Shown here one piece after another: positions 27,628 to 39,539 of a stretch of DNA of 64,000 nt. The stretch comes from Enterobacter genomosp. O. GTDB lineage: Bacteria; Pseudomonadota; Gammaproteobacteria; Enterobacterales; Enterobacteriaceae. Position 1 is the first letter of the stretch. The number at the start of each line of letters is the position of its first letter. A program made the translations under genes and the position numbers. The notes beneath the pieces were generated by a model. The model ran no database searches. It was given only the letters and a program-made list of their open reading frames with translations, and was not told where the DNA came from. The stretch covers positions 310,001 to 374,000 of the forward strand of contig NZ_LECZ01000023.1 of NCBI RefSeq assembly GCF_001022965.1. Direction: 5' to 3'.

Positions 27628-29979
27628 TTACAAGGAACTGCGGTACGGCAGAATGTTCGAGCGCAGCATCTGCTGCGTGCCCAGGCCGTAGTTGGAACTC
27701 AGGCCGCGCAGTTCGACATTAAAGCCAATCACGTTATCGTATTTGCTCTGATTGTTGTCAGTATCCCAGCCGTTAAGCTTACGTTCGTAACCGACGCGCA
27801 GCGCGTAGCAGCAGGAGTTATATTGCAAACCGACCATCTGGTCGGCAGGCTTATGGGTATTCGTGTCAAAGTAGTAAGCGCCTACGATTGACCAGCGGTC
27901 GGCGATAGGCCAGCTTGCTGCGCCACCCACCTGCGAAATACCGTCTTTGTACTGTTCTCTGGTCGCATAGTTTGGCAATGTTGCCTGGATATATTCCGGG
28001 CTGGCATAGCGGTACGTCAGCTGCACCATGCGGTCTTCATCACGACGGTACTCAATGGCAGTACTGCTGGTCGCGACATTGTCGAGACGTGTATCGTACT
28101 GCAGCCCCCCGCGTAAACCCCAGCGATCCGTCATACGCCAGTATGTGTCGCCCGCCCATACCAGTGAACCAGTCTTGTTGTCTTTCTCCCAGTTAATGTT
28201 GTCATCACCGGTACGAGACTCGGTGAAATAGTAGATTTGACCAACAGAAACGTTAAAACGTTCAACGGCAGCGTCATCATATACGCGCGTTGTGACACCG
28301 GTCGTTAACTGGTTAGCGGAGGCAATACGGTCAAGTCCACCGTAGGTGCGGTCACGGAACAGGCCGCTATAGTCAGACTGCAGGAAGGACGAGTCGTAGT
28401 TCTGGATGTTGCTCTGGTCGCGATAAGGCACATACAGATACTGCATCCGTGGTTCCAGCGTCTGCGTATAGCCATCGGCCAGTAACCCCATATCACGTTC
28501 AAAGATCAGCTTACCGTCCATTTTAAATTGCGGAAGGGTACGGTTAACCGATTCCTGAAGATCGGTGTTGTTAGTGGCGTTGTAATCATCCACATTTTTC
28601 TGCTGATAGTGTGTCGCCATCAGCTTGGCTTCGGTATTCAGGCTTGCCCAGTCGTTAGACCACGGCAGGTTGATGGTCGGCTCCAGGTGAAGACGCGTGG
28701 CTTCCGGCATATCCGAGTTGGTATTAACGAAATGTACCGCCTGCGCGTAAACGCGGGTGTCAAACGGACCGACATCGTTCTGATACCAGTTCACATCCAG
28801 CTGCGGCTCCGCACCGTAAGTGCTTCGCGTCTGGGTACTAAAGACCTGGAACTGTTTAGTAGACACCGTGGCGTTAAAGTTTTGAATCGCATAGCCAACG
28901 CTGAATTTCTGCGTCGCATAGCCATCGGTACTTGAACCGTACTTGGAGTCAAAGTCATTGAAGTAGTAAGGATCGCTGACCTTGGTATAGTCGACGTTAA
29001 AACGCCAAACCTGATCCATAACACCCGCATGGCGCCAGTAATACAACCAACGGTGTTTGTCCCCTTCGGTCGGATGCTCGTCCTGGAAGACTTTATCCGA
29101 CGGCAGGTAATCCAGCTCCATCAGACCTGCACCAGCCTGAGTCAGATAGCGGAACTCGTTCTCCCACATGACGTTGCCGCGCTTGTGGATATAGTGCGGC
29201 GTGATCGTGGCGTCCATGTTGGGCGCGATGTTCCAGTAATACGGCAGGTAAAACTCGAAGTAGTTCGAGGTGCTGTATTTGGCATTCGGGATCAGGAAGC
29301 CGGAGCGGCGTTTGTCACCTACCGGAAGCTGCAGGTAAGGGCTATAGAACACGGGCACCGGACCGAGCTTGAAGCGGGCATTCCAGATCTCTGCGACCTG
29401 CTCTTCACGGTCATGGATCACTTCGCTGCCAACTACGCTCCAGGTATTTGAGCCCGGCAGACAGGAGGTGAAGGATCCGTTTTCCAGGATCGTATAGCGG
29501 TTTTCACCACGCTGCTTCATCAGGTCTGCGTCACCGCGCCCCTGGCGACCCACCATCTGGTAATCACCTTTCCAGACGTTAGTATCTTTGGTGTTCAGGT
29601 TTGACCAGGCTTTCGGACCTTTCAGGATGACCTGATTGTCGTCATAGTGCACATTACCCAGCGCATCCACCGTTCGTACCGGCTCGGCCGCACCTTCCGG
29701 CTGCTTCTGGTGCAACTGCACTTCATCTGCCTGCAGGCGGCTATTGCCCTGGTTAATATCCACATTGCCCGTAAATGTGGCATTGTCAGGATAGGTACCT
29801 TTTGAACTGTCTGCAGTAATGGTTACCGGCAAGCTATTAGTATCGCCTTTCACCAGTGGGCGATTATAACTTGGGACGCCAAGCATACACTGCGAGGCGA
29901 GATCGGCCGCCAGCCCCTGTTGACTGTACAGGGCTGTGCCAATCATTGTGGCCAGGAGGGTGGGGATACGTTTTTTCAT
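27628..29979 (-). CDS. lptD: LPS-assembly outer-membrane protein LptD
   Basis: Outer-membrane beta-barrel that with LptE inserts lipopolysaccharide into the outer leaflet. It has 783 residues (E. coli 784). A signal peptide ends at GLAA (about 24). The periplasmic beta-jellyroll domain follows (about 50-200), then the 26-strand barrel. The four cysteines of the essential interdomain disulfides are present: Cys31 (SQCMLG), one in FTSCLPG and the adjacent pair in NSCCYALR. It is the first gene of the surA-pdxA-rsmA-apaGH string and divergent from djlA. Confidence 0.98.
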   Translation of the reverse strand: MKKRIPTLLATMIGTALYSQQGLAADLASQCMLGVPSYNRPLVKGDTNSLPVTITADSSKGTYPDNATFTGNVDINQGNSRLQADEVQLHQKQPEGAAEPVRTVDALGNVHYDDNQVILKGPKAWSNLNTKDTNVWKGDYQMVGRQGRGDADLMKQRGENRYTILENGSFTSCLPGSNTWSVVGSEVIHDREEQVAEIWNARFKLGPVPVFYSPYLQLPVGDKRRSGFLIPNAKYSTSNYFEFYLPYYWNIAPNMDATITPHYIHKRGNVMWENEFRYLTQAGAGLMELDYLPSDKVFQDEHPTEGDKHRWLYYWRHAGVMDQVWRFNVDYTKVSDPYYFNDFDSKYGSSTDGYATQKFSVGYAIQNFNATVSTKQFQVFSTQTRSTYGAEPQLDVNWYQNDVGPFDTRVYAQAVHFVNTNSDMPEATRLHLEPTINLPWSNDWASLNTEAKLMATHYQQKNVDDYNATNNTDLQESVNRTLPQFKMDGKLIFERDMGLLADGYTQTLEPRMQYLYVPYRDQSNIQNYDSSFLQSDYSGLFRDRTYGGLDRIASANQLTTGVTTRVYDDAAVERFNVSVGQIYYFTESRTGDDNINWEKDNKTGSLVWAGDTYWRMTDRWGLRGGLQYDTRLDNVATSSTAIEYRRDEDRMVQLTYRYASPEYIQATLPNYATREQYKDGISQVGGAASWPIADRWSIVGAYYFDTNTHKPADQMVGLQYNSCCYALRVGYERKLNGWDTDNNQSKYDNVIGFNVELRGLSSNYGLGTQQMLRSNILPYRSSL

Positions 29980-30218
29980 ACGTTGTATTTTATTGTTCCG
30001 TCATCAGTGGCTACGGCTTACAAACGCTCAGAGACTATCTTACTCATCTGCGCAGTACCAGCGTTAATCCTGCCCGTTTGCGTGCCAGAGTGTTAGGCTC
30101 GCTATCGAATGACGAGTATGATAAAGCAAATTATAGGCGATGTCCTTCAATTGACCGTGACTTGAACACAGTGATGATGACGTTGCGTCGGCCAGGAATA
30201 TGACTATCCGGGGAGTAT

Positions 30219-31034
30219 ATGCAGTATTGGGGTAAAATAATCGGCGTTGCGTTCGCCATCATCATGGGTGCCGGGTTCTGGGGGATTGTACTTGGGCTTA
30301 TTATCGGCCATATGTTTGATAAGGCGCGCAGCCGCAAAATGGCCTGGTTTGCCAATCAGCGAGAGCGTCAGTCCCTCTTTTTCTCCACCACCTTTGAGGT
30401 CATGGGGCACTTAACCAAATCCAAAGGGCGCGTAACAGAAGCCGATATTCAGATTGCCAGCGTCTTTATGGATCGCATGAACCTGCACGGTGACTCTCGT
30501 CTGGCGGCACAAAATGCGTTTCGCATCGGTAAATCGGATAACTATCCGCTTCGCGAAAAAATGCGTCAGTTCCGCAGCATCTGCTTCGGGCGTTTTGATT
30601 TAATTCGGATGTTTCTGGAAATCCAGATCCAGGCAGCCTTCGCCGACGGTTCGCTGCACCCCAATGAGCGCGACGTGCTGTACGTCATTGCGGAAGAGCT
30701 GGGCATCTCCCGTATGCAGTTCGATCAGTTCCTGCGCATGATGCAGGGCGGCGCGCAGTTTGGCGGCGGCTATCACCAACAGTCGTCTGGCGGCACCTGG
30801 CAGCAGGCGCAGCGTGGCCCGACGCTGGAGGATGCCTGCAACGTGCTTGGCGTGAAGCCATCGGACGATGTCACCACCATCAAACGTGCCTACCGCAAGC
30901 TGATGAGCGAGCATCACCCGGACAAACTGGTCGCGAAAGGCTTACCGCCGGAAATGATGGAGATGGCGAAGCAAAAGGCGCAGGAGATTCAGAAGGCCTA
31001 CGAGCTTATTAAAGAGAAGAAAGGTTTCAAATAA
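30219..31034 (+). CDS. djlA: Membrane-anchored DnaJ-like protein DjlA
   Basis: Type III J-protein in the inner membrane facing the cytoplasm; a DnaK partner that in E. coli enhances Rcs signalling when overproduced. It has 271 residues. One N-terminal glycine-rich membrane helix (about 7-30) is followed by a TerB-like acidic domain, a Gly/Gln-rich linker ([11 protein letters not shown]) and a C-terminal J domain with HPD in [16 protein letters not shown] ribosome site precedes the ATG. It is divergent from lptD and convergent with rluA. Confidence 0.97.
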   Translation: MQYWGKIIGVAFAIIMGAGFWGIVLGLIIGHMFDKARSRKMAWFANQRERQSLFFSTTFEVMGHLTKSKGRVTEADIQIASVFMDRMNLHGDSRLAAQNAFRIGKSDNYPLREKMRQFRSICFGRFDLIRMFLEIQIQAAFADGSLHPNERDVLYVIAEELGISRMQFDQFLRMMQGGAQFGGGYHQQSSGGTWQQAQRGPTLEDACNVLGVKPSDDVTTIKRAYRKLMSEHHPDKLVAKGLPPEMMEMAKQKAQEIQKAYELIKEKKGFK

Positions 31035-31035
31035 G

Positions 31036-31066
31036 AAAAAGCCCGACGGTGTCGGGCTTTTTTTTT
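31036..31066. terminator. Bidirectional terminator djlA/rluA
   Basis: AAAAAGCCCGAC-ggt-GTCGGGCTTTTTTTTT has A and T tracts on both sides, so it can end djlA on plus and rluA on minus. Its T tract runs into the rluA stop codon. Confidence 0.93.
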
Positions 31067-31724
31067 AGAAGTCCACCGGGGCTTTAAACGTCATCGTGTT
31101 ACCGAAGGCCGGATGGGTGATAGTGAGCGTCTGCGCATGGAGCTGCAGACGGGGCGCTAACGCCAGCGCGTCAGGCGGGGCGTAAAACCGGTCGCCCAGA
31201 ATCGGATGGCCCAGCGCGAGCATATGCACGCGCAGCTGATGCGAGCGTCCGGTAATCGGCTTAAGCAGGACGCGCGCGGTGTTATCCGGCGCGTACTCCA
31301 GCACTTCATACTCGGTCTGTGCGGCCTTGCCGGTTTCATAACACACTTTCTGCTTTGGCCGGTTCGGCCAGTCGCAAATCAGCGGTAAATCTACCAGACC
31401 CTCCGCCGGCGCGGGATGACCCCAGACGCGGGCGACATACTGCTTTTTCGGCTCGCGCTCGCGGAACTGGCGTTTTAACTCGCGTTCCGCGGCTTTATTC
31501 AGCGCCACCACAATCACGCCGCTGGTGGCCATGTCCAGGCGATGGACGGACTCCGCCTGCGGATAATCACGCTGAATACGCGTCATCACGCTGTCTTTGT
31601 GCTCATCCAGGCGCCCCGGCACGGACAACAGGCCGCTGGGCTTGTTGACCACCATAATATGCTCATCCTGATAAAGAATGACCAGCCAGGGATCCTGCGG
31701 CGGATTGTAAGGCTCCATCACCAT
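31065..31724 (-). CDS. rluA: Dual-specificity 23S rRNA/tRNA pseudouridine synthase RluA
   Basis: Makes pseudouridine at 23S rRNA position 746 and tRNA position 32. It has 219 residues as in E. coli. The RluA-family catalytic motif HRLDMATSGVIVVAL has the nucleophilic Asp64, and LKPITGRSHQLRVH is the family C-terminal motif. The start at 31724 follows GGAG with a six-base gap; a second in-frame ATG lies two codons later. It is 12 bases after rapA. Confidence 0.97.
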   Translation of the reverse strand: MVMEPYNPPQDPWLVILYQDEHIMVVNKPSGLLSVPGRLDEHKDSVMTRIQRDYPQAESVHRLDMATSGVIVVALNKAAERELKRQFREREPKKQYVARVWGHPAPAEGLVDLPLICDWPNRPKQKVCYETGKAAQTEYEVLEYAPDNTARVLLKPITGRSHQLRVHMLALGHPILGDRFYAPPDALALAPRLQLHAQTLTITHPAFGNTMTFKAPVDF

Positions 31725-31736
31725 CTTGCGCTCCGT

Positions 31737-34643
31737 TTACTGATGCGTCACAACGATAAGGCGCAGGGCATCCAGACGCCAGCTTGCCTGATTCAGGCTT
31801 TCCAGCACCTGCTGACGGTTGCTTTCAATCGCTGCCAGTTCGTCGTCACGGATGTTAGGGTTGACTGCTTTTAAGGCTTCCAGACGCGACAGTTCCGCAG
31901 ACAGTTTCTCGTCGGCTTCATTGCGCGCGGCATCAATCAGCGCTCTGGCTGATTTTTCAATCTGAGTTTCGCCCAGTTGCAGAATGGCGTGTACATCCTG
32001 CTGTACCGCGTTGACCAGTTTACTGCCCGTATGGCGGTTCACCGCGCTCAGCTGTCGGTTGAAGCTCTCGAATTCAACCTGTCCCGCCAGGTTGGTGCCG
32101 TTTTTGTCCAGCAGCAGACGCACCGGCGTTGGCGGCAGGAAGCGGGTGAGCTGCAGCTGTTTCGGCGCTTTCGCTTCCACAACGTAAATCAGCTCCACCA
32201 GCAGGGTACCCACAGGCAGCGCCTTGTTTTTCAACAGGGAAATAGTGCTGCTGCCGGTATCGCCGGACAGGATCAGGTCCAGGCCGTTGCGGATCAGCGG
32301 GTGTTCCCAGGTGATGAACTGAGCGTCTTCGCGGGACAGCGCCACGTCACGCTCGAAGGTAATGGTGCAGCCATCTTCCGGCAGGCCCGGGAAATCCGGA
32401 ACCAGCATGTGATCGGACGGGGTCAGAACAATCAGGTTCTCGCCGCGGTCGTCCTGGTTAATGCCCACGATGTCGAACAGATTCATGGAGAAGCTGATGA
32501 GACTGGTGTCATCATCCTGTTCTTCAATGCTCTCAGCAAGCGCCTGCGCTTTTTCACCGCCGTTAGAGTGGATCTCCAGCAGGCGATCGCGGCCCTGTTC
32601 CAGCTGCGCTTTCAGCGCGTCGTGCTTCTCACGGCAGGATTTGATCAGCTCATCAAACCCTTCTGTGTTTTCCGGCGCGGCCAGGTAGCCGATCAGATCG
32701 CCATGTACCCGATCGTAAATCGTGCGGCCCGTCGGGCAGGTATGCTCAAACGCGTCCAGGCCTTCGTGGAACCAGCGTACCAGCACGGACTGGGCGGTTT
32801 TTTCCAGATAAGGCACGTGGATCTGAATATCATGCGCCTGGCCAATACGATCCAGGCGGCCGATACGCTGTTCCAGCAGGTCCGGGTTGAACGGCAGATC
32901 GAACATTACCAGGTTGCTGGCGAACTGGAAGTTACGGCCTTCAGAACCGATCTCAGAACACAGCAGAACCTGCGCGCCGCTGTCCTCTTCACCGAACCAC
33001 GCCGCGGCGCGGTCGCGCTCAACGATGGACATGCCTTCGTGGAACACGGCGGCACGAATGCCTTCGCGCTCGCGCAGGACCTGCTCCAGCTGCAGCGCGG
33101 TAGCCGCTTTGGCGCAGATCACCAGCACCTTCTGGGACCGGTGCGCGGTCAGGTAGCCCATCAGCCACTCCACGCGCGGATCGAAGTTCCACCAGGTGCC
33201 GGTATCACCTTCAAATTCCTGGTAGATTTGTTCCGGGTAGAGCATGTCGCGAGCGCGCTCTTCCTGAGTTTTGCGCGCGCCCATAATGCCGGAGACTTTA
33301 ATCGCCGTCTGGTACTGCGTTGGCAGAGGCAGCTTGATGGTGTGCAGCTCGCGTTTCGGGAACCCTTTCACGCCGTTACGGGTGTTACGGAACAGCACGC
33401 GGCTGGTGCCGTGGCGGTCCATCAGCATGTCGATCAGCTCTTTGCGCGCCGATTCTGCGTTTTCGCCTTCACTGTTGGCAGCCTGCAAAAGCGGCTCGAT
33501 GTCCTGCTCGCCAATCAGATCGCTCAGGGTATTGAGTTCGTCGTTAGAGAGACGCTTGCCCGCCAGCAGCATGGCGACGGCATCCGCGACCGGACGGTAG
33601 TTATTCTGTTCTTCCACGAACTGCGCAAAGTCGTGGAAACGGTTTGGATCGAGCAGGCGCAGACGGGCGAAGTGGCTCTCCAGCCCCAGCTGCTCCGGCG
33701 TTGCGGTCAGCAGCAGGACGCCAGGCACGCGCTCGGCAAGCTGCTCGATAGCCATATATTCGCGGCTCGGCGCGTCTTCGCTCCAGACCAGATGGTGCGC
33801 TTCGTCAACGACCATAATGTCCCATTCGGCATCGCACAGGTGCTCAAGACGCTGCTTGCTGCGGCGCACGAAGTCCAGGGAGCAAATCACCAGCTGTTCC
33901 GTTTCGAACGGGTTATCCGCGTCGTGTTGGGCTTCGGCATAGCGCTCATCGTCAAACAGGGAGAAGCGCAGGTTAAAACGACGCAGCATTTCGACAAGCC
34001 ACTGATGCTGCAGGGTTTCAGGAACCACAATCAGCACGCGCTCGGCGGCGCCGGAAAGCAGCTGCTGATGCAGGATCATGCCCGCTTCAATGGTTTTTCC
34101 CAGGCCCACTTCATCAGCCAGCAGCACGCGCGGGGCGTGACGACGGCCCACGTCATGAGCGATATTCAGCTGGTGCGGGATCAGGCTGGTGCGCTGGCCG
34201 CGCAGGCCGCTCCACGGCATGCGGTACTGTTCACTCTGGAACTTGCGCGCGCGATAGCGCAGGGAGAAGCGATCCATACGGTCGATTTGCCCGGCAAACA
34301 GGCGGTCCTGCGGCTTGCTGAACACCAGTTTGCTGTCGAGCAGCACTTCACGCAGGATGACATTGGCCTCGTCGGTGTCCAGGCGAGTCCCAATGTAGGC
34401 GAGCAGTCCATTCTCTTCTTTTACGTCTTCAATCTTGAGCTGCCAGCCGTCATGGCTGGTCACGGTGTCACCCGGATTAAACATTACGCGGGTCACAGGG
34501 GAGTCATTGCGAGCGTACAGGCGGTTTTCACCGGTGGCAGGGAAGAGGAGGGTAACCATGCGCGCATCGACGGCAACGACGGTTCCTAATCCAAGTTCGC
34601 TTTCTGTATCGCTGATCCAGCGTTGACCAAGTGTAAAAGGCAT
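31737..34643 (-). CDS. rapA: RNA polymerase-associated ATPase RapA (HepA)
   Basis: SWI2/SNF2 ATPase that binds RNA polymerase and promotes its recycling. It has 968 residues as in E. coli. After an N-terminal Tudor-like region, the helicase core has Walker [14 protein letters not shown], the DEAH box [10 protein letters not shown] and motif [14 protein letters not shown]. The second RecA domain has [12 protein letters not shown] and [11 protein letters not shown] long C-terminal spacer and RapA_C region follow. An unrelated long open frame on the opposite strand is a compositional shadow. Confidence 0.98.
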   Translation of the reverse strand: MPFTLGQRWISDTESELGLGTVVAVDARMVTLLFPATGENRLYARNDSPVTRVMFNPGDTVTSHDGWQLKIEDVKEENGLLAYIGTRLDTDEANVILREVLLDSKLVFSKPQDRLFAGQIDRMDRFSLRYRARKFQSEQYRMPWSGLRGQRTSLIPHQLNIAHDVGRRHAPRVLLADEVGLGKTIEAGMILHQQLLSGAAERVLIVVPETLQHQWLVEMLRRFNLRFSLFDDERYAEAQHDADNPFETEQLVICSLDFVRRSKQRLEHLCDAEWDIMVVDEAHHLVWSEDAPSREYMAIEQLAERVPGVLLLTATPEQLGLESHFARLRLLDPNRFHDFAQFVEEQNNYRPVADAVAMLLAGKRLSNDELNTLSDLIGEQDIEPLLQAANSEGENAESARKELIDMLMDRHGTSRVLFRNTRNGVKGFPKRELHTIKLPLPTQYQTAIKVSGIMGARKTQEERARDMLYPEQIYQEFEGDTGTWWNFDPRVEWLMGYLTAHRSQKVLVICAKAATALQLEQVLREREGIRAAVFHEGMSIVERDRAAAWFGEEDSGAQVLLCSEIGSEGRNFQFASNLVMFDLPFNPDLLEQRIGRLDRIGQAHDIQIHVPYLEKTAQSVLVRWFHEGLDAFEHTCPTGRTIYDRVHGDLIGYLAAPENTEGFDELIKSCREKHDALKAQLEQGRDRLLEIHSNGGEKAQALAESIEEQDDDTSLISFSMNLFDIVGINQDDRGENLIVLTPSDHMLVPDFPGLPEDGCTITFERDVALSREDAQFITWEHPLIRNGLDLILSGDTGSSTISLLKNKALPVGTLLVELIYVVEAKAPKQLQLTRFLPPTPVRLLLDKNGTNLAGQVEFESFNRQLSAVNRHTGSKLVNAVQQDVHAILQLGETQIEKSARALIDAARNEADEKLSAELSRLEALKAVNPNIRDDELAAIESNRQQVLESLNQASWRLDALRLIVVTHQ

Positions 34644-34770
34644 AGTTGTTCGGCTCTAATCTTTAATTGCAGGCAATAGTTCGACCCCGTCAAAAAAGAC
34701 GGTCATCGAAAAATGGGTCCGGGAATGGAAAGGGCGCTATGGTACTGGATGGCAGCCATTTCGTCACGCG
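34644..34770. other. polB-rapA intergenic gap
   Basis: This 127-base gap between polB and rapA (both minus) has a small stem CCGTC-aaaaaa-GACGG near 34687-34702. It presumably holds the rapA promoter. No gene is seen. Confidence 0.5.
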
Positions 34771-37128
34771 TCAAAATAGGCCAAGTTGCCCTGTCACTAG
34801 TGTAGCAAAGTCGTCGTCGATGAAGGGCAAAATTCCGTCAGCGACCGGCTGGAGCTGACGCGTCAGATAGTGTTCGTAATCCAGAGGAGAATGTTGATAA
34901 TCCACGGGTTCCGGGCCGTTAATCGTCCAGACGTATTTGATGGTCCCCCGGTTCTGATACTGCGGCGCGCGGCCGCGGCGGACGTTTTCTTCATCCGCCA
35001 GGCGCGCGGCGCGTACGTGCGGAGGCACGTTGCGCTGGTACTCTGCGAGCGGGCGACGCAGGCGCTTGCGATACACCAGCTGCGCGTCAAGTTCACCGGC
35101 CATCAGGCTGGCTATCGTCTCGCGCACGTAGTCCTGATACGGCTCATTGCGAAACACCCTGAGATAGAGCGTTTGCTGGAACTGCTGCGCCAGCGGCGTC
35201 CAGTCGGTTCGCACCGTCTCGAGCCCTTTAAAGACCATCCGCTGCGTGTCACCTTCCTGAATGAGCCCGGCATAACGCTTTTTGCTGCCCTGATCGGTAC
35301 CGCGAATGGTGGGCATTAAAAATCGGCTAAAGTGGGTTTCAAATTCCAGCTCCAGCGCGCTGGTTAACCGCTCTTTTTGCAAATGTTCCTGCCACCAGCC
35401 GTTCACGAAGGCCACCAGCGCGTTGCCGATTTGCGTGGCGTCCTCGTCTGAATGTGCGCCCTTGAGCCACACAAAGGTGGAGTCCGTGTCGCCGTAGATG
35501 ACGTCATAGCCCTGGGATTCAATCAGCGCTTTGGTCTGGCGCATGATCTCGTGCCCGCGCATGGTGATCGAAGAGGCCAGACGCGGGTCAAAGAAGCGGC
35601 AGGCGCTGGTGCCCAGCACGCCGTAAAAGGCGTTCATAATAATTTTCAGCGCCTGCGAGAGCGGCTTATTGCCGTGGCGCTTGGCCTCGTCGCGGCCGTG
35701 CCAGATGTTGCCCACAATTTCTGGCAGGCAGTGTTTTCCCCGTGAGAAGCGGGCGCCGAGGAAGCCTTCCGTGCTGTGCTCATCGTCCGGCTGGGCCATG
35801 CCCTCAACCAGTCCGACGGGATCGATCAGAAAGGTGCGAATAATCGACGGGTAGAGGCTTTTGTAATCCAGCACCAGAACGGAGTCATACAATCCTGGCC
35901 GGGAGTCCATCACGTAGCCGCCGGGGCTGGCCTGCGGCGGCACGTCTCCGAGGTTTGGGGCGACGTATCCTGCCCGGTGCATCCGGGGGAAATAAAGATG
36001 GCTAAAGGCCGCTACGGAGCCGCCGTGTCTGTCAGCCGCAAGGCCGTTTACCGTTGCGCGCTCCAGCAGGAACGGCATGATCTCGGTTTTGTAGAAAATC
36101 TGCGTGACCAGCTCGCAATCTTTCAGGTTATAGGTGGCGAGCGCCGGCTTGTCTTCGTTAAAGCGCCGGTCAATCTCATCCATTCTGTCCCAGGGGTTGT
36201 CGATGGACTTGCCCTCGCCAAGCAGCTCCTGCGCGACCGCTTCGAGGGAAAAGGAAGAGAAGCTCCAGAAGGCGGATTTCAGCGCCTCAATGCCGTCGAT
36301 GATCAGGCGGCCGTTAGCCTGCGCGAAGAAGACGCCGTTCTTAAAACCGTGTTCGCGCCATTCCAGCTCGCTATTGCCGCGCCCGAGCATCAGCGGGATG
36401 CGGTACCGCTCGGCGTGTTTTTGCAGCACGCGCAGGTCGAATTGCACCACGTTCCAGCCGATCAGGACATCGGGATCGTAGTCGGCAAACCACTGGTTAA
36501 GCTTCTCCAGCAGCTGTGGGCGGCTGTTGACATACTCAAGCCGGAAATCCAGCGCGGAGGCATCACCATTCGGCGGCCCAAGCATATAGACAACCCGATC
36601 GCCGCACCCTTCCAGGCCAATACAGTACAGTTCACCGTGGCGGGTGGTTTCGATATCCAGCGACACCCATTTTAGCGGCGGACGATAGTGCGGATTCGGC
36701 TTCAGGCGCGCGTTGATAATTTTGCCGTTTTGCGGGGAGCCATCGATCCAGACGGGGGCGGTGATAAACCGCTCCATCAGAAAGCGTTCAGGTGGGCGGA
36801 TATCCGCTTCGTAGAGCGTCACGCCTGCTTCGCGGAGCAGTTTTTCATAGCGCATAAGCTGGCGGTGGGCGCGGCAGTAAAGGCCGTAAACCGGCTGACG
36901 GTGAAAATCTTTCAGTTCAAGCGGAGTAATACGCCAGCCGTTTTCGCCGCGCAGCAGCTGTTTCACTTTTTCGACGTGAGGCTCTGGGATAAAAGCCACG
37001 GATTCCTGCGGCGGCAGCGTGACCTGCAGTGGGCCGTTGTCCGTTGCCAGCCAGAATTCAACCTCGGTGCCCTGAGGCGTATCCCGCCAGTGTCGGGTCA
37101 GTAAAAAGCCTTCTTGCGCCTGCGCCAC
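34771..37128 (-). CDS. polB: DNA polymerase II
   Basis: Family B polymerase with 3'-5' proofreading, SOS-induced, used in replication restart and lesion bypass. It has 785 residues (E. coli 783). The exonuclease I motif [10 protein letters not shown] is near 155. Polymerase motif A is [13 protein letters not shown], motif [14 protein letters not shown] and motif [10 protein letters not shown]. The start is GTG at 37128 ([20 protein letters not shown]), colinear with E. coli. A LexA box lies 58 bases upstream, with a terminator-like hairpin between. Confidence 0.97.
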   Translation of the reverse strand: MAQAQEGFLLTRHWRDTPQGTEVEFWLATDNGPLQVTLPPQESVAFIPEPHVEKVKQLLRGENGWRITPLELKDFHRQPVYGLYCRAHRQLMRYEKLLREAGVTLYEADIRPPERFLMERFITAPVWIDGSPQNGKIINARLKPNPHYRPPLKWVSLDIETTRHGELYCIGLEGCGDRVVYMLGPPNGDASALDFRLEYVNSRPQLLEKLNQWFADYDPDVLIGWNVVQFDLRVLQKHAERYRIPLMLGRGNSELEWREHGFKNGVFFAQANGRLIIDGIEALKSAFWSFSSFSLEAVAQELLGEGKSIDNPWDRMDEIDRRFNEDKPALATYNLKDCELVTQIFYKTEIMPFLLERATVNGLAADRHGGSVAAFSHLYFPRMHRAGYVAPNLGDVPPQASPGGYVMDSRPGLYDSVLVLDYKSLYPSIIRTFLIDPVGLVEGMAQPDDEHSTEGFLGARFSRGKHCLPEIVGNIWHGRDEAKRHGNKPLSQALKIIMNAFYGVLGTSACRFFDPRLASSITMRGHEIMRQTKALIESQGYDVIYGDTDSTFVWLKGAHSDEDATQIGNALVAFVNGWWQEHLQKERLTSALELEFETHFSRFLMPTIRGTDQGSKKRYAGLIQEGDTQRMVFKGLETVRTDWTPLAQQFQQTLYLRVFRNEPYQDYVRETIASLMAGELDAQLVYRKRLRRPLAEYQRNVPPHVRAARLADEENVRRGRAPQYQNRGTIKYVWTINGPEPVDYQHSPLDYEHYLTRQLQPVADGILPFIDDDFATLVTGQLGLF

Positions 37129-37140
37129 GCCGTTATCCCA

Positions 37141-37173
37141 TAAAATAAAACCAGGCTTGATTATAGCCTGGTT
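37141..37173 (-). terminator. araBAD operon terminator (in polB leader)
   Basis: On the minus strand, AACCAGGCT-ataatc-AAGCCTGGTT is followed by TTTATTTTAT. It lies after araD and would end the araBAD transcript. It also lies downstream of the polB LexA box and 12 bases before the polB start, so any polB transcript begun at the SOS promoter must pass it. Confidence 0.85.
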
Positions 37174-37185
37174 GAGGTGGGTTTG

Positions 37186-37201
37186 CTGGGGTTTTATACA
37201 G
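37186..37201 (-). promoter_or_regulatory. LexA (SOS) box of polB
   Basis: On the minus strand CTGTATAAAACCCCAG fits the LexA pattern CTG-N10-CAG and differs by one base from the E. coli polB (dinA) box as I remember it. It predicts DNA-damage induction of polB. Confidence 0.88.
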
Positions 37202-37208
37202 TACCTGT

Positions 37209-37244
37209 TTTGCCGGTTGACGCTGCGCTTATCCGGCCTACAAG
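37209..37244. repeat. Single REP unit after araD
   Basis: TTGCCGGTTGACGCTGCGCT followed by TATCCGGCCTACAAG is one REP palindrome. It lies directly after the araD stop and next to the polB LexA box. Confidence 0.85.
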
Positions 37245-37940
37245 CTACTGCCCGTAATACGCTTTCGCGCCGTGCTTGCGTAGATAATGCTTATCCAGCA
37301 GGGTTTGCTGCATGTCCGGGAGCTGCGGCGTCAGCTGTCGGCAGAAGATCCCCATATAGGCGACTTCTTCTAGCACGATCGCATTATGCACCGCGTCTTC
37401 CGCATTTTTACCCCAGGCGAACGGGCCGTGGGAGTGCACTAGCACGCCGGGCATTTGCGCCGCGTCGATTCCCTGTTTCTCAAAGGTTTCAACAATCACG
37501 TTACCCGTTTCCCACTCGTACTCACCGTTAATCTCCGCATCGGTCATCAGGCGCGTGCAGGGAATGGTGCCGTAAAAATAGTCCGCGTGGGTGGTGCCGG
37601 TCGCCGGGATGGACTGGCCCGCCTGCGCCCAGATGGTGGCATGGCGCGAATGGGTATGCACAATGCCGCCGATGGTCGGAAATGAGCGGTACAGCAGTCG
37701 GTGGGTTGGCGTATCGGAGGAGGGTTTTTTCTTACCTTCGACCACTTCACCGGTCTCGAGGCTGACAACGACCATATCGTCCGCCGTCATCACCGCGTAA
37801 TCAACGCCGGAAGGCTTGATCACGAACACGCCTTTTTCGCGGTCAACGGCGCTCACGTTGCCCCAGGTCAGCGTCACCAGGTTATGTTTCGGCAGCGCCA
37901 GATTGGCTTCAAGTACCTGACGTTTGAGATCGTCTAACAT
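37245..37940 (-). CDS. araD: L-ribulose-5-phosphate 4-epimerase AraD
   Basis: Zinc class II aldolase-fold epimerase that converts L-ribulose 5-phosphate to D-xylulose 5-phosphate, the last step of the arabinose route. It has 231 residues. The zinc ligands are in [15 protein letters not shown] and [13 protein letters not shown], and the phosphate-binding KPSGVDY is near 43. The ATG at 37940 follows GGAGAC and gives [20 protein letters not shown]. In-frame codons upstream fall within the REP pair. It is the third gene of araBAD. Confidence 0.97.
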   Translation of the reverse strand: MLDDLKRQVLEANLALPKHNLVTLTWGNVSAVDREKGVFVIKPSGVDYAVMTADDMVVVSLETGEVVEGKKKPSSDTPTHRLLYRSFPTIGGIVHTHSRHATIWAQAGQSIPATGTTHADYFYGTIPCTRLMTDAEINGEYEWETGNVIVETFEKQGIDAAQMPGVLVHSHGPFAWGKNAEDAVHNAIVLEEVAYMGIFCRQLTPQLPDMQQTLLDKHYLRKHGAKAYYGQ

Positions 37941-37950
37941 TGTTGTCTCC

Positions 37951-38020
37951 TGCCGGATGGCGCTTCGCTTATCCGGCCTACAGAACCGTAGGCCCGGTAA
38001 ACGTCGTGCCACCGGGCATT
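37951..38020. repeat. REP pair (BIME) between araA and araD
   Basis: TGCCGGATGGCGCTTCGCTT...CCGGCCTAC faces GTAGGCCCGGTAAACGTCG...CCACCGGGCA with a seven-base spacer. This inverted REP pair fills the 86-base araA-araD gap. It may protect upstream araBA mRNA and lower araD yield. Confidence 0.92.
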
Positions 38021-38026
38021 CAGGGC

Positions 38027-39529
38027 TTAGCGTTTTGAACCGTAATAGACTTCGTTCCAGCGCAGCGCGTCTTTGAACGCAGGCAGGCGGGTATCGTTAT
38101 CAATCACGGTCAGTTCGATGTCGTGCAGCTCGGCGAACTGACGCATGTCGTTCAGATCCAGTGCATGGCTAAACACGGTGTGGTGCGCGCCACCTGCGAC
38201 GATCCAGGCTTCTGACGCGGTAGGCAGGTCAGGCTGTGCTTTCCACAGGGCGTTGGCGACCGGCAGTTTTGGCAGCGAATGTGGCGTTTCAACGGCATCG
38301 ACGCAGTTCACCAGCAGGCGGAAACGATCGCCCAGATCGATCAGGCTGGCGTTGATGGCCGGGCCGGTACGAGTGTTGAAAATCAGACGAGCCGGATCGG
38401 CTTTACCGCCGATGCCGAGGTACTGCACGTCCAGGATCGGCTTCTCTTCCACCGCGATGGAAGGGCAAACTTCCAGCATGTGCGAGCCGAGCACCAGGTC
38501 GTTGCCGTTCTCGAAGTGGTAGGTGTAGTCCTCCATAAAGGAGGTGCCGCCCTGCAGACCGGTCGACATCACCTTCATGATGCGAAGCAGAGCGGCAGTT
38601 TTCCAGTCGCCTTCGCCGGCAAAGCCATAGCCCTGCTGCATCAGACGTTGTACCGCCAGGCCCGGTAGCTGTTTCAGGCCGTGGAGGTCTTCAAAGGTGG
38701 TGGTAAAGGCGTGGAAACCGCCCTGTTCCAGGAAGCGCTTCATGCCCAGCTCGATGCGCGCCGCGTCCAGCACGTTCTGGCGCTTGTCGCCGTTGATTTG
38801 TGCCGCAGGCGTGAGGCGGTAGCTGCTTTCGTACTCATCCACCAGCGCGCTTACGTCGCCATCGCTGATTTCATTGACCACCTGTACTAGGTCGCCCACG
38901 GCCCATGTGTTTACGGAGAAGCCGAACTTGATCTGCGCGGCGACTTTATCGCCATCGGTCACGGCCACTTCACGCATGTTGTCGCCAAAACGCACCACTT
39001 TCAGGTGGCGGGTGTCCTGCTTAGAGACCGCCTGACGCATCCAGGAGCCGATACGCTTCTGTGCCTGGCCGTCCTGCCAGTGGCCGGTGACCACCGCGTG
39101 CTGTTGACGCATGCGCGCGCCGATGAAGCCGAATTCGCGGCCGCCGTGCGCGGTCTGGTTCAGGTTCATGAAGTCCATGTCGATGCTGTCCCACGGCAGG
39201 GAAGCGTTGAACTGGGTATGGAACTGCAGCAGCGGCTTGTTGAGGATAGACAGGCCGTTGATCCACATTTTGGCCGGTGAGAAGGTGTGCAGCCACACCA
39301 CCAGACCGGCGCATTTATCGTCGTAGTTCGCGTCGCGGCAGATATGGGTGATCTCATCCGGCGTCGTGCCCAGCGGTTTCAGCACCAGTTTGCACGGCAG
39401 TTTGGCTTCCGCGTTCAGCGCGTTAACGACGTGCTCCGCGTGTTTCGTCACCTGCTGCAGCGCTTCTGGTCCGTACAGGTGCTGGCTGCCAATCACAAAC
39501 CACACTTCATAATTATTAAAAATGGTCAT
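38027..39529 (-). CDS. araA: L-arabinose isomerase
   Basis: Converts L-arabinose to L-ribulose with Mn2+; 500 residues as in E. coli, a cytoplasmic hexamer. The start is [20 protein letters not shown]. The metal-binding region includes [24 protein letters not shown] and the late [11 protein letters not shown] and [13 protein letters not shown] histidines. It lies ten bases after araB in araBAD. Confidence 0.98.
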   Translation of the reverse strand: MTIFNNYEVWFVIGSQHLYGPEALQQVTKHAEHVVNALNAEAKLPCKLVLKPLGTTPDEITHICRDANYDDKCAGLVVWLHTFSPAKMWINGLSILNKPLLQFHTQFNASLPWDSIDMDFMNLNQTAHGGREFGFIGARMRQQHAVVTGHWQDGQAQKRIGSWMRQAVSKQDTRHLKVVRFGDNMREVAVTDGDKVAAQIKFGFSVNTWAVGDLVQVVNEISDGDVSALVDEYESSYRLTPAAQINGDKRQNVLDAARIELGMKRFLEQGGFHAFTTTFEDLHGLKQLPGLAVQRLMQQGYGFAGEGDWKTAALLRIMKVMSTGLQGGTSFMEDYTYHFENGNDLVLGSHMLEVCPSIAVEEKPILDVQYLGIGGKADPARLIFNTRTGPAINASLIDLGDRFRLLVNCVDAVETPHSLPKLPVANALWKAQPDLPTASEAWIVAGGAHHTVFSHALDLNDMRQFAELHDIELTVIDNDTRLPAFKDALRWNEVYYGSKR

Positions 39530-39539
39530 CGTCGTGTCC

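Noticed and set aside
31977-34589. 870-codon open frame antisense to rapA
   Set aside because: Same cause: the codon pattern of rapA leaves the complementary frame open. The translation is rich in Gln, Arg, His and Ala without recognisable domains.
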